64,000 nucleotides of DNA from Symbioplanes lichenis. Its GTDB lineage: Bacteria; Actinomycetota; Actinomycetes; Mycobacteriales; Micromonosporaceae. The notes beneath the pieces are model-generated. The model saw only the letters and a program-made list of their open reading frames with translations. It was not told the DNA's origin and ran no database searches. Below are positions 41,840 to 49,452 of the stretch, one piece after another. The translations under genes were made by a program, and so were the position numbers. Numbering within the stretch: position 1 is the stretch's first letter; every line of letters starts with the position of its first letter. The stretch covers positions 225,182-289,181 of the forward strand of contig NZ_JAUZQD010000013.1 of the NCBI RefSeq assembly GCF_030709675.1. The letters run 5' to 3'.

Positions 41840-43360
41840 TCAGCGCGGCCGGCGACCGGCGAGCAGGCCGCGCGGCGGGACCGAGTAGACCTGCACCGGG
41901 CGTACGCCGTGGCGGTCCAGGATCGCGTTGACGGCCAGGGCGGCCGAGGCGGCGGAGCGCTCCATCAGGGCACAGGGGAACGGCATGCGGACCCAGTCGC
42001 CGGCCAGATAGAGCCCTTCCGCGCCGGTGACCACCCCGGGCCGGGTGGCGTTGCTGCCGACGTCGAAGGCCGGGGCGTCGTACCCGATACGGTGGTCGGT
42101 CTCGATGGTGCGCAGGCCCCCGGTCTCCGGCCAGAGCGCGGTGAGCTGCGACCACATGTCTCGGGTGGCGGTGGCCGCGTCGATGCCGGCATCCGCGGCG
42201 TACGCGTGCAGCTCCAGCACAGCCCCGCCGGTCCGCCGTGACCACTGGGCGGGCCCGCGCTCGAGGCGGTGGAACAAGCTCACCGAGTCGAGCAGTGGCT
42301 CGCGGGCGACACTGCTGAACACGGCCCGGTCGGGGGCGACGTCGCGGTCGGTCCAGATGCGACTGACCGCGTACGGGGCCGTGGTCCTGATCGTGGCCAT
42401 GTCGGCGGCCAGGCGGGGCGGCACCGGGGAGGCCGCGACGATGCCGCGCGCCGCCGCCGGATCGGTGGCCAGCACGACGTGGTCGGCGCGGAGCTGGGCG
42501 CCCCCGGTGAGGGGCACGGTCCAGCCCGGTTCGATCCGGTCCACCGCGGCGCCCGTACGGATGTCCACGCCGAGTTTGCGCAGCCGGTCGGACAGCGGCG
42601 CCCAGATCGCCGTCTCGTAGTCGTCGTCCGGCGCGTCGAAGTCCAGCCCCTCGGCGTTACGCAGGAAGTAGAAGTGGAACTGCATGATCATCTCGGCCGC
42701 CGACATCTCGGCCGCGTGATTGAAGAACGAGTGGGCGAACACGTCGAAGAGCAGCGCCCGGGCCCGCTCGGGCATGGCCAGCCGGTCGAGGAACTCCGCC
42801 GCCGGCATCGCGTCGTACTCCTGATAGGTCCGCGCCTGCGAATAGCGCAGCAGGGCCAGCGACGTCGGCCCGTCGACGCCGCGCATCTCCCGCATGCGCA
42901 GGCTCGGCGAGCGGGCCATCAGCGCCAGCAGGCTCCACGGCGGCCGGCCCGGCAGGCCCCCGAAGTCCTCGTCCGGCCACGCCCGCGACACGACCGGATA
43001 GTGCTTCGCCGGGCGCAGGAACGCCAGCCCGGGATCGATGCGGCGCAGGATGTTCCGCCAGTTGTAGTACTGCCGGAAGAAGGCGTGGAACCCGTGCCCG
43101 ACCATCTGCGTGGAGCCGTCCGCCAGCCGCTTGGGCCACGCCGCGAGCCGCCCGCCCAGCCGCTCGTCGCGCTCCACGAGCGTCACCTCGACACCCCGCT
43201 CGGCGAGCAGCAGCGCCGCGGTCACGCCCGCGATGCCACCCCCGACCACCACGGTACGCACGGGATGCCCCACCGAGCGCGGCGACGACCGGTCGATCCG
43301 CACCAGCCGGTGCGCGTTGCGGCTGACTGTCATGCCCCGTGTTTCCCGGTCACTGATCAT
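41840..43360 (-). CDS. FAD-dependent carotenoid desaturase/methyltransferase of the CrtU type
   Basis: 506 residues from an ATG with a GAGG site; a second ATG 9 codons in is possible. An N-terminal FAD fold (VVVGGGIAGVTAALLLAERG, then ERDERLGGRLAAWP) is followed by GFHAFFRQYYNWRNILRRID and HYPVVS, which are typical of CrtU (isorenieratene synthase-type beta-carotene desaturase/methylase). The C-terminus has the closing FAD motif (GLYLAGDWVRMPFPCALMER). CrtU aromatises carotenoid end rings. No other carotenoid gene is nearby, so its partners must lie elsewhere, or it has another substrate. Its start overlaps the LytR_C gene by 11 bases. Confidence 0.75.
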   Translation of the reverse strand: MISDRETRGMTVSRNAHRLVRIDRSSPRSVGHPVRTVVVGGGIAGVTAALLLAERGVEVTLVERDERLGGRLAAWPKRLADGSTQMVGHGFHAFFRQYYNWRNILRRIDPGLAFLRPAKHYPVVSRAWPDEDFGGLPGRPPWSLLALMARSPSLRMREMRGVDGPTSLALLRYSQARTYQEYDAMPAAEFLDRLAMPERARALLFDVFAHSFFNHAAEMSAAEMIMQFHFYFLRNAEGLDFDAPDDDYETAIWAPLSDRLRKLGVDIRTGAAVDRIEPGWTVPLTGGAQLRADHVVLATDPAAARGIVAASPVPPRLAADMATIRTTAPYAVSRIWTDRDVAPDRAVFSSVAREPLLDSVSLFHRLERGPAQWSRRTGGAVLELHAYAADAGIDAATATRDMWSQLTALWPETGGLRTIETDHRIGYDAPAFDVGSNATRPGVVTGAEGLYLAGDWVRMPFPCALMERSAASAALAVNAILDRHGVRPVQVYSVPPRGLLAGRRPR

Positions 43361-43895
43361 CCAATCCTCGGCCGTCCGCGCACGTACCCGGGGGCGGCGT
43401 GGGCGTGCTCAGCTGCGCCAGCGACTGGTTCACCTCCGTCTTCGTCGGCAGTTGCCGGAACTGCTCGCCGACGACGACGTCGATGGCCCCGGTCGTGCGG
43501 GCGCGGTCGAACACCGGCTCGGCCGCGCCCAGGAAGTACGCCCGGACGAGCTGAGCGGCGCCGACACCGCGCGGCCCGTACCGCACGATCCCGGCCCCCG
43601 CCACCCGGCTCCCACTCTGCCCGGCGGCCTCGGCCCGGAAGCCACGATCCCGGAAATCCGCGCTGACGGCATCGGCCACACCGGCGGTTCGCGTGCCGTT
43701 GAGGATCCGCAGCGTCACCTGACCCGCGTCGCCGGGCAGCGTCAGGTCCACCGGAACGGATCCGGGCGGGCACCCGCCGGCGGCAGCTGCGTCGCGCTGA
43801 CTGTCGCGGACCAGCGTGACCGTCGCGGCCCCGGCGGCGAGTGCGGCCAGGACACCGACGACCAGAGACGCCCGTACGCGGGTGGTCGGTGCCAT
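43350..43895 (-). CDS. Membrane-anchored LytR_C-domain protein
   Basis: 181 residues from an ATG with GAGGAG. A single N-terminal membrane segment (ASLVVGVLAALAAGAATVTL) is followed by a LytR_C domain (about 55-150, VTLRILNGTRTAGVADAVSA; VRYGPRGVGAAQLVRAYF). The Pro/Thr tail ends the protein. LytR_C domains occur outside the membrane in cell-envelope proteins such as the mycobacterial Cei family, and stand-alone copies lack the phosphotransferase part. It overlaps the CrtU-like gene downstream, so the two are co-expressed, although no functional link is obvious. Confidence 0.8.
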   Translation of the reverse strand: MAPTTRVRASLVVGVLAALAAGAATVTLVRDSQRDAAAAGGCPPGSVPVDLTLPGDAGQVTLRILNGTRTAGVADAVSADFRDRGFRAEAAGQSGSRVAGAGIVRYGPRGVGAAQLVRAYFLGAAEPVFDRARTTGAIDVVVGEQFRQLPTKTEVNQSLAQLSTPTPPPGTCADGRGLDDQ

Positions 43896-43993
43896 CGGTG
43901 GATCTCCTCTTCCTCGGTCGGACACCGGGTAACACACCGATCCGGGGGAAGAGGTTGCACGCTCGTTCGTCGCGGGGCGCCGTCGCAGTGACT

Positions 43994-44027
43994 CGGGGGC
44001 GCCCTCGCCATCGTTCGGGCGCCCCCG
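43994..44027. terminator. Hairpin downstream of the sialidase-fold gene
   Basis: CGGGGGCGCCC (43994-44004) pairs perfectly with GGGCGCCCCCG (44017-44027), with a 12-base loop. It lies 40-70 bases past the stop of the minus-strand sialidase-fold gene in an otherwise empty 170-base gap, and fits an intrinsic-type terminator. Confidence 0.7.
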
Positions 44028-44065
44028 CGGGTGACTCGGGGCGCCTCCGAGCCGGCGCCGGCCGG

Positions 44066-45175
44066 TCAGCGGGCGAGGTGACCGGGCACGATCCAGATGC
44101 CGTCGCGGCCGAGGCCGGTGACCGAGCTGACCGCCAGCAGGTTGTCGTTGTCCAGCGGCGTCACGGAGTTCCACAAGGCGTTGGCGCCGGCCGGCAGGTC
44201 GGGGAAGGGCGCCGTCGGGTTGGCGAAGTTCTTGGCGTTGCCGTCGCCCACGTAGACCTGCATGTTCGCCACGCTCAAGGTGTTCTGGGGGCGGCCCTGG
44301 GTGGACTGCACCGACAGCACCGTCTCGCCGGTGGGCATCTGCGCCAGGTAGGGCGCCCCGGCGTAGACGGCGGCCGGCAGTTGCTGGTCGGAGCGCAGGG
44401 CGGACCAGCGGGTGGACGGGCCCTGCCAGTTGTCCGCCGTGGAGGACCACACGACGGCCGGCTTGAAGTCGCCGTTGAGGCCGTTGTCCTCGATGGCGAC
44501 CGCCAGCCCCGCGTTGTTCGCGAGCCGCACCGGTACGGGCATGCCGTCGCGGTGCCCCGGCCGGAACGACACGGCCTTGGCGCCGCCCCAGCTCAGCCCG
44601 TTGTCGTACGAGCGCATGAGGGTGATCTCCTGCTCGTCCGACGAGCGGTAGGGGCTCTCGTTGGCGAAGAACAGCTGGATCTCCCCGGAGGGCAGCTGGA
44701 TCGCGGCCGGTTCCCACACGCCGTTGCCGAAGACGTTGTCGCCGGTGTAGGCGGTCCGCTCGTCCGACCAGGTCGCGCCGCCGTCGCGGCTGATCTTCGA
44801 CATGATGGTGTAGCGCTGCGCGCCGCCGTCGGCCGCCGGGCGCCCGTTCCACAGATAGAGCAGCCAGCCGTTGGCCAGCTGGACCAGCTCGGCGTTGGTG
44901 TAGTTGTAGCCGCTCTGCTGCGCGACGCGCGTGGCCCCGCCCCACGTGGCGCCGTTGTCGGTGCTGCGCCGCACGTTGACGGCGGGCCCGTCGCTGTAGG
45001 CCAGCAGCAGGTCACCGTTGCGCACCCGCTCGACCCGCGCGTAGACGCCGGTCGTGACGAAGTGACGCCCCGCGGTGTTCCAGACGATCGAGCCGGCGGC
45101 GGCCGCGTCGGCCCGCGGGGCGACCAGGCAGGCCGCCGCGACCACCACGGCCGCCGCGATCACGCGCATTCTCAT
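44066..45175 (-). CDS. Secreted sialidase-superfamily (BNR/Asp-box) glycosidase
   Basis: 369 residues from an ATG with GGGAGGG. A signal peptide (VIAAAVVVAAACLVAPRADA) precedes a six-bladed propeller with Asp-boxes STDNGATWGG, SRDGGATWSDE and SYDNGLSWGG. Members include exo-sialidases (GH33) and exo-arabinanases (GH93). The classic GH33 FRIP Arg motif is not evident, and the setting among arabinoxylan genes favours an arabinanase-like role. That is inference. A LacI regulator lies directly upstream on the same strand, with a dyad in the gap, so it is probably locally controlled by sugar. Confidence 0.8.
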   Translation of the reverse strand: MRMRVIAAAVVVAAACLVAPRADAAAAGSIVWNTAGRHFVTTGVYARVERVRNGDLLLAYSDGPAVNVRRSTDNGATWGGATRVAQQSGYNYTNAELVQLANGWLLYLWNGRPAADGGAQRYTIMSKISRDGGATWSDERTAYTGDNVFGNGVWEPAAIQLPSGEIQLFFANESPYRSSDEQEITLMRSYDNGLSWGGAKAVSFRPGHRDGMPVPVRLANNAGLAVAIEDNGLNGDFKPAVVWSSTADNWQGPSTRWSALRSDQQLPAAVYAGAPYLAQMPTGETVLSVQSTQGRPQNTLSVANMQVYVGDGNAKNFANPTAPFPDLPAGANALWNSVTPLDNDNLLAVSSVTGLGRDGIWIVPGHLAR

Positions 45176-45240
45176 GAGCCCTCCCAAGCGATCGGTCCCC
45201 GTGGATGTCCTCCCTCACCATGCGCGTGTTGTGCCGACGT

Positions 45241-45275
45241 TGCAAGACGATGAACATTAATTTTGCATCGTTGCA
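45241..45275. promoter_or_regulatory. Nested dyad between LacI gene and sialidase-fold gene
   Basis: Two inverted repeats are nested: TGCAA (45241-45245) with TTGCA (45271-45275), and CGATG (45248-45252) with CATCG (45266-45270), around an AT-rich centre (AACATTAATTTTG). The element overlaps the last codons of the LacI gene and is 65-100 bases upstream of the sialidase-fold start. A LacI-family operator here is plausible, but the spacing asymmetry lowers certainty. Confidence 0.45.
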
Positions 45276-46288
45276 GAGCCGAGGGTGCTCTCCCGGGGCA
45301 GCAGCGCGTGCGCGGCCCGCACCTCGGCCGGCGCCGGGGGAGCGCCCTGCTCGATCAGGGTCACCAGATGCCGCACGGCGAGCGCGGCGATCTGCTGCTT
45401 GTCGGGCACCACGGTGCTCAGGCTGGGCGTGGTGAACGCGCCCTCCTCGATGCCGTCGACGCCGATCACGGCGATGTCGCCGGGCACCCGCACGCCCGCG
45501 CTGAGCAGGGCACGGAGGGCGCCGACGGCGAGCAGGTCGTTGTAGCAGAAGATCGCGTCCGGCGGCCGCGGCAGCGCCAGCAGCTCCCGGGCGGCGACAG
45601 CGCCGAGGCGGCGGTGGAAGCGCGCGGTGGGCCGGACGAGCTCGGGGTCGTAGGGCAGCCCGGCCCGCTCCAGCGCCTGACGATATCCGGCCGTGCGCAG
45701 CTGGGCGGTGTCGCCGGTGCGGTAGGGCTGGTCGCCGATGGCGGCGACGCGGGTGCGGCCCAGCCCGATCAGGTGCTCGGTCGCCTCCCGCGCGGCGGCG
45801 ACGTTGTCGATGGCCACGTGCGAGAAGCTGCCGTCGAACACGTGCTCGCCGAGCAGCACCAGTGGCACCCGGTTGCCGCGCGAGCGCAACTCCTCGGCGG
45901 TCAGCGTCAGCGGGCTCAGGATCAGCCCGTCGAAGAGGGTGAGCCGGGAGTTGCCGGTCAGCAGCTCCCGCTCGCGCGCGGGGTCGGCGTCGGTCTGGTC
46001 CAGCAGCACCGTGTAGCCCCGCTCCCGGCCGGCGGCGATCACCGCCCGGGCCAGCTCGGCGAAGTAGGGCACGTCGAGCTCGGGCACGACCAGGCCAATC
46101 ATCCCGCTGCGCCCCTGCTTGAGGTTGCGGGCGATCAGGTTGGGCCGGTAGTCGAGCTCGGCCAGCGCCTGCTCGACCCGGGCCCGCAGCGTCTCGGAGA
46201 CCCGGGCGTAGCCGTTGACCACATTGGACACGGTGCGGATCGACACCCCGGCCCGGGCGGCCACGTCGCGCAGGGTGGCGTCGCGCAT
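45257..46288 (-). CDS. LacI-family transcriptional regulator
   Basis: 343 residues; the ATG with GAGAGGA is chosen over longer frames because it begins directly at the helix-turn-helix (ATLRDVAARAGVSIRTVSNV, then YARVSETLRARVEQAL). The sugar-binding core follows (SGMIGLVVPELDVPYFAELA; AIFCYNDLLAVGALRALLSA; GDIAVIGVDGIEEGAFTTPS). The ligand cannot be read from sequence. It is upstream of the sialidase-fold gene in the same direction and probably represses it. It is also the only LacI-family gene in the window, so it is a candidate for the dyads at other hemicellulase genes. Confidence 0.92.
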   Translation of the reverse strand: MRDATLRDVAARAGVSIRTVSNVVNGYARVSETLRARVEQALAELDYRPNLIARNLKQGRSGMIGLVVPELDVPYFAELARAVIAAGRERGYTVLLDQTDADPARERELLTGNSRLTLFDGLILSPLTLTAEELRSRGNRVPLVLLGEHVFDGSFSHVAIDNVAAAREATEHLIGLGRTRVAAIGDQPYRTGDTAQLRTAGYRQALERAGLPYDPELVRPTARFHRRLGAVAARELLALPRPPDAIFCYNDLLAVGALRALLSAGVRVPGDIAVIGVDGIEEGAFTTPSLSTVVPDKQQIAALAVRHLVTLIEQGAPPAPAEVRAAHALLPRESTLGSATMQN

Positions 46289-46555
46289 GCGGATTCCTCT
46301 CGACCGGGGAGGCGGCGGCTGTGAGTTTCGTCCGGCCCGCCGCGCCCGATCATTCCGCACGGCGGCGGCACGATCAAATGGGGCGCTCGAGTTCGCGCCG
46401 AACGGCAATTCGGGAAGCTTCGCAAATCCGGTTAACATGGTCCGCGGCGGCAAGTCAAGCGAATCGAATTACGTGAATGCTTGAAGTTATGCGGACGGAT
46501 TCGATATTTTCAGGTTCGCTCGGGTCAATTGTCAATCAAGAAGCGGAGAGAGCGA
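46289..46555. other. AT-richer intergenic region
   Basis: This 267-base gap separates the divergent LacI gene and a small secreted-protein gene and must hold both promoters. From about 46370 it is distinctly richer in A and T than its flanks. No clear dyad, repeat or RNA gene was seen. Short frames through it lack ribosome sites. Confidence 0.5.
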
Positions 46556-46951
46556 ATGAGATCACGGCATGTTCTGCTCGGCGGGGCCGCGGCCCTGGCG
46601 CTGATCCTCGGCACTCCGGGGATGGCGTCGGCCAATTCCGTCCAGGTCAGCGGCGAGCTCAACACCGGCGGGAGCCTGGTGCAGTACTCCACCTTCCGGA
46701 CCCACACCTTCACCGGTCCGATCAATCTCAACCTGACCGACAACACGGGCACCTACACCCGGCTGGGCCTGCGGAACACCTCCGGGACCCAGTTCACCAA
46801 CACGAGCCAGTGGAACGCGCCGGGCAGCCAGAACTTCGTCCTGCCGAGCGGGAGCACGACCATCGCCTCCGGGACGCAGTTCGCCTTCAACGGCCGCATG
46901 GGTGCCTGCACCGCCTGTGACCGTTTCTGGGGCGGGACGCTGAACTACTGA
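46556..46951 (+). CDS. Small secreted protein of unknown function
   Basis: 131 residues from an ATG with GGAGAG. A clear signal peptide (VLLGGAAALALILGTPGMAS, then AN) leaves a mature beta-rich domain of about 105 residues with many Thr/Asn/Gly (NLTDNTGTYTRLGLRNTSG). The end, ACTACDRFWGGTLNY, has a Cys pair that could form a disulfide. I do not recognise a family. It is single, divergent from LacI, and followed by a repeat-rich gap. Confidence 0.7.
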   Translation: MRSRHVLLGGAAALALILGTPGMASANSVQVSGELNTGGSLVQYSTFRTHTFTGPINLNLTDNTGTYTRLGLRNTSGTQFTNTSQWNAPGSQNFVLPSGSTTIASGTQFAFNGRMGACTACDRFWGGTLNY

Positions 46952-47057
46952 CCTGCCGCCCCGGCCGACGGGGCCGGTTCGCGGGCGCTTCCGGCAAGAG
47001 CAGCCCTCGAGGATCGGCACGGTCACCGGTGAGCGGGCCGGGCGCCGACCGTCACCA

Positions 47058-47152
47058 GGAAAGATCGGCGCAGGGAAAGACGGCCGCCCGGAAAGATCAG
47101 CGCAGGGAAAGACCATCGCGCGGAAAGACCATCGCAGGGGAAGACCGGAGCG
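47058..47152 (+). repeat. Three tandem copies of a 32-base unit
   Basis: Units start at 47058, 47090 and 47122, each beginning GGAAAGA(T/C)C and containing a half-unit copy GGGAAAGAC or GGGGAAGACC about 15 bases in. Each unit is therefore itself a near dimer. The last unit runs into the hairpin at 47139-47177. The array lies between two small genes in non-coding sequence. There is no spacer diversity, so it is not a CRISPR. Confidence 0.75.
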
Positions 47153-47177
47153 TCCGGCAAGGCCGCTCCGGTCTTCC
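47139..47177 (+). terminator. Strong hairpin at the end of the 32-base repeats
   Basis: GGAAGACCGGAGCG (47139-47152) pairs perfectly with CGCTCCGGTCTTCC (47164-47177) around an 11-base loop. It could end the transcript of the small secreted-protein gene about 190 bases upstream, or act in the leader of the lipoprotein gene 65 bases downstream. No T-run follows. Confidence 0.55.
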
Positions 47178-47241
47178 GGCTCCGACTGTACTGGACCGCC
47201 GGCGGGCGACGCCCCGCCGACCTCTCAGGGAATTTGTTTCG

Positions 47242-47727
47242 ATGACACCTTCCGTCTGTTCCCGGCGGCTTTCCGTCCCGATCTTCATTGCATTCATGGG
47301 CGTCTTCCTGGTCGCCGGATGCGATTCGGGTGACGCGAAAGATCAGCCGGTGATTCTCGATCGTTCCGCGGCCGAGCAGGAGTACCGGCGTACCGCGGAA
47401 ACGCTCACACTTCCGGCCGGAGCGACCTTTCCCGGTGCGTTACCCAAGGCCGAGGCCGAGTTGATGTATGAGCCGGGATACGCGACCAGCATCGCGGAGA
47501 ACTTCTGGATCTGCGCGTGGGGGAAGGAATGGCTGGCGCGCCGGGAGAACGATCGGCCGGCGGCGCAAGCGGCGCTCGACCGGCTGGGTGAAGCACCCCG
47601 GACGGCATTCCTCAGCAAGCATCTGGACGCGGCCGGGCGCCGCCTCTTCGCCGGCCATCTGGCCAAGGCGCGGGCCGGCGACCCCATCGGTTTCCGCCAG
47701 TACGTCGACGCGAACTGCACGGCCTGA
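47242..47727 (+). CDS. Small lipoprotein of unknown function
   Basis: 161 residues. The ATG at 47242 gives a good lipoprotein signal with lipobox (IAFMGVFLVAGC, Cys27). A longer frame through the repeat array was not used because its translation is low-complexity and the signal would be internal. The mature part is helical (AAEQEYRRTAETLTLPAGAT; NFWICAWGKEWLARREND) with two further Cys, one near the C-terminus (DANCTA), that may pair. No family was recognised. It is convergent with the SDR gene. Confidence 0.65.
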   Translation: MTPSVCSRRLSVPIFIAFMGVFLVAGCDSGDAKDQPVILDRSAAEQEYRRTAETLTLPAGATFPGALPKAEAELMYEPGYATSIAENFWICAWGKEWLARRENDRPAAQAALDRLGEAPRTAFLSKHLDAAGRRLFAGHLAKARAGDPIGFRQYVDANCTA

Positions 47728-47790
47728 CCCGGCCGGACCGGTCGTGGCGCCAGGAGGGGCCCGGCCGGTCGGGGCCCGGGGCGGACGGGG

Positions 47791-48687
47791 TCAGGCGGGC
47801 GATCCGAGCGCCCGCACGGTGTGCTCCCACAGGCGATCGGCGGCGGCCGGATCGAGGGCGTCGCTCGCCGTCTCCTGGTTGTCCTCGAAGTAGCGGCCGG
47901 TCACGCCGGCGACCAGCGGCGAGGCGGCGAGCAGCACGGAGGTCGCGGCGCCCTGCTCCGGGGTCTTGTAGTAGTCCGGCGTGACCAGGTTGCCCTCCGC
48001 GTCCATCGCGCCGAACGAGCGCATGGTGTCATCGTCGAGGTGCCGCTGCAGGTTGGTGTGGACGAAGCCGGGGCTCAGGGCGTTCGCGGTGATGCCGTCG
48101 GCGGCCCAGCGCCGCGCCAGCGCCCCGGCCAGCATGATCTCGGCCCGCTTGGCCCGGGCGTACGCGACGAAGGGGTCGTACGGCTGCCGTTCGAACTGCG
48201 GGTCCTCGAAGTCGAACGCCGCCTGCTTGTACGCCCCGGAGCTGACCAGAACCACGCGGCCGCCGGGGCGCAGCGCCTCGTGCAGGCCGGTGACGAGCGC
48301 GAAGTGGCCCAGGTAGTTGACGGCGAGCTGCAGCTCCCAGCCCTGCGGGCTCAGCCGCCGCTCCGGGACGGCCATGATGCCGGCGTTGCCCACGAGCGCG
48401 TCCAGCCGCCCGGACCAGCGCTTGGTGAAGGCGCGCACGGAGTCCAGGTCGCCGAGGTCGAGCGCCTCGGCCCGGACCCGGGGGAACTCGGCCGTCAGCG
48501 GTGCGGCGGCGCCCGGGTCACGGGTGGCGACGACGACCTCGGCCCCGGCGCCGGCCAGGGCCCGGACGGTCGCCGCGCCGAGACCGGAGGAGCCGCCGGT
48601 GACCAGGTGACGCTGCCCGCTCAGATCGACGCCATGCAGGACGCCGGCCGCGGTGGCGGTCGCCGGGAACGGGGTGGTGACGCTCAT
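47791..48687 (-). CDS. Short-chain dehydrogenase/reductase
   Basis: 298 residues from an ATG with AGAGG. The Rossmann motif is VTGGSSGLGAATVRAL, with NAGI for the NNAG motif, and the catalytic Ser and Tyr-x3-Lys lie in VSSGAYKQA and YARAKRAE. The length and FxxPxF-like regions resemble the retinol-dehydrogenase-like/WWOX group. It is an NAD(P)H-dependent oxidoreductase of unknown substrate. A broken SDR lies just upstream, on the same strand but of a different subtype. Confidence 0.88.
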   Translation of the reverse strand: MSVTTPFPATATAAGVLHGVDLSGQRHLVTGGSSGLGAATVRALAGAGAEVVVATRDPGAAAPLTAEFPRVRAEALDLGDLDSVRAFTKRWSGRLDALVGNAGIMAVPERRLSPQGWELQLAVNYLGHFALVTGLHEALRPGGRVVLVSSGAYKQAAFDFEDPQFERQPYDPFVAYARAKRAEIMLAGALARRWAADGITANALSPGFVHTNLQRHLDDDTMRSFGAMDAEGNLVTPDYYKTPEQGAATSVLLAASPLVAGVTGRYFEDNQETASDALDPAAADRLWEHTVRALGSPA

Positions 48688-48798
48688 GACGTACCTCTTC
48701 GGTGTCGTGCTCGGTGCTGACACCAGCGACGGTACGGCGGCCGATCTGGACTTCCCATGGCTGGAAGTCCAGAGAACTTGCTTGAGGCTCCAGCCGGC

Positions 48799-49330
48799 TC
48801 AGACGGCGGCCGGGTAGAGGTCGCGAGGATCACCCGCGAGGGCCGCCTTCGCACCTCGCGCCAGATCGTCGACGATGATCTCCAGGCGGCCCGCCTCGAG
48901 ACCGTCGAGCATCGTCCGGACGGCGGTCGCCGCGTCGCCCAATGGCCCGTCCCGCCACTCCTGGTGGCCGGTGTCGGTCATGCCGAGGTAGGCGCCCGCC
49001 ACGAGCGTGCCCTGCCCGGCCAGCTCCAGCCGGACGCCGCTCGTCAGCGCCCACTCCGCCGCCTTGGCCACGTGGTAGGCGTTCGCCCGGTCCGCCGCGA
49101 CCCGGGACATCGCCGAGTTGACATTGAGGATCGCGCCGCCGCCGTGCGCCTTCAGGATCGGGGCGAAGACTCGGATCATCTCCAGCGGCCCCCAGAAGTA
49201 GACGTCGAGATCCTGCGCGATCGCCGCCTTGTCCCCGGTGACCAGATCGGCCATGGCCGTGCTGCCCGCGTTGTTGATCAGCACGGTGACGTCCGTGGCC
49301 ACCGCGGCCGCCCGGGCCACCTGCGCCGGT
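48799..49330 (-). pseudogene. SDR gene lacking its N-terminal coenzyme-binding part
   Basis: The frame encodes SDR sequence from before the NNAG motif (ATDVTVLINNAGSTAMADLV) through the catalytic Ser (NVNSAMSR) and Tyr-x3-Lys (YHVAKAAEW) to a normal C-terminus. The first 60 or so residues, including the TGxxxGxG coenzyme motif, are missing. Upstream of about 49330 the frame continues into unrelated Ser/Arg-rich sequence that is the reverse strand of a MerR-like fragment. It is therefore a truncated remnant made by a deletion or rearrangement. The exact junction is estimated. Confidence 0.65.
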
Positions 49331-49333
49331 CGG

Positions 49334-49432
49334 CGACACGACCGCGAGATCCGCGAGCTGGAGGAGCGGCGCGACCGGCTCGACGACATCATCGTCATCG
49401 CCACCGTTCCGGGCGCCTGCACCACCGGGTGA
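49334..49432 (+). pseudogene. C-terminal fragment of a MerR-like regulator
   Basis: About 32 codons encode RRHDREIRELEERRDRLDDI and a short tail before a stop. This looks like the C-terminal dimerisation coiled coil of a MerR-family protein. No DNA-binding helix-turn-helix lies upstream in this frame. Upstream sequence belongs to the opposite-strand SDR remnant. An SDR gene divergent from its MerR regulator, fused by an internal deletion, would explain both fragments. Confidence 0.45.
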
Positions 49433-49452
49433 CCGGTCGGGCGGGGCTCCGC

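Noticed and set aside
47058..47152. A small CRISPR array
   Set aside because: The 32-base units are contiguous with no unique spacers, and no cas gene is near.
47029..47241. An N-terminal extension of the lipoprotein frame through the 32-base repeats
   Set aside because: The repeat translation is low-complexity Arg/Lys-rich sequence, and it would bury the lipoprotein signal inside the protein.
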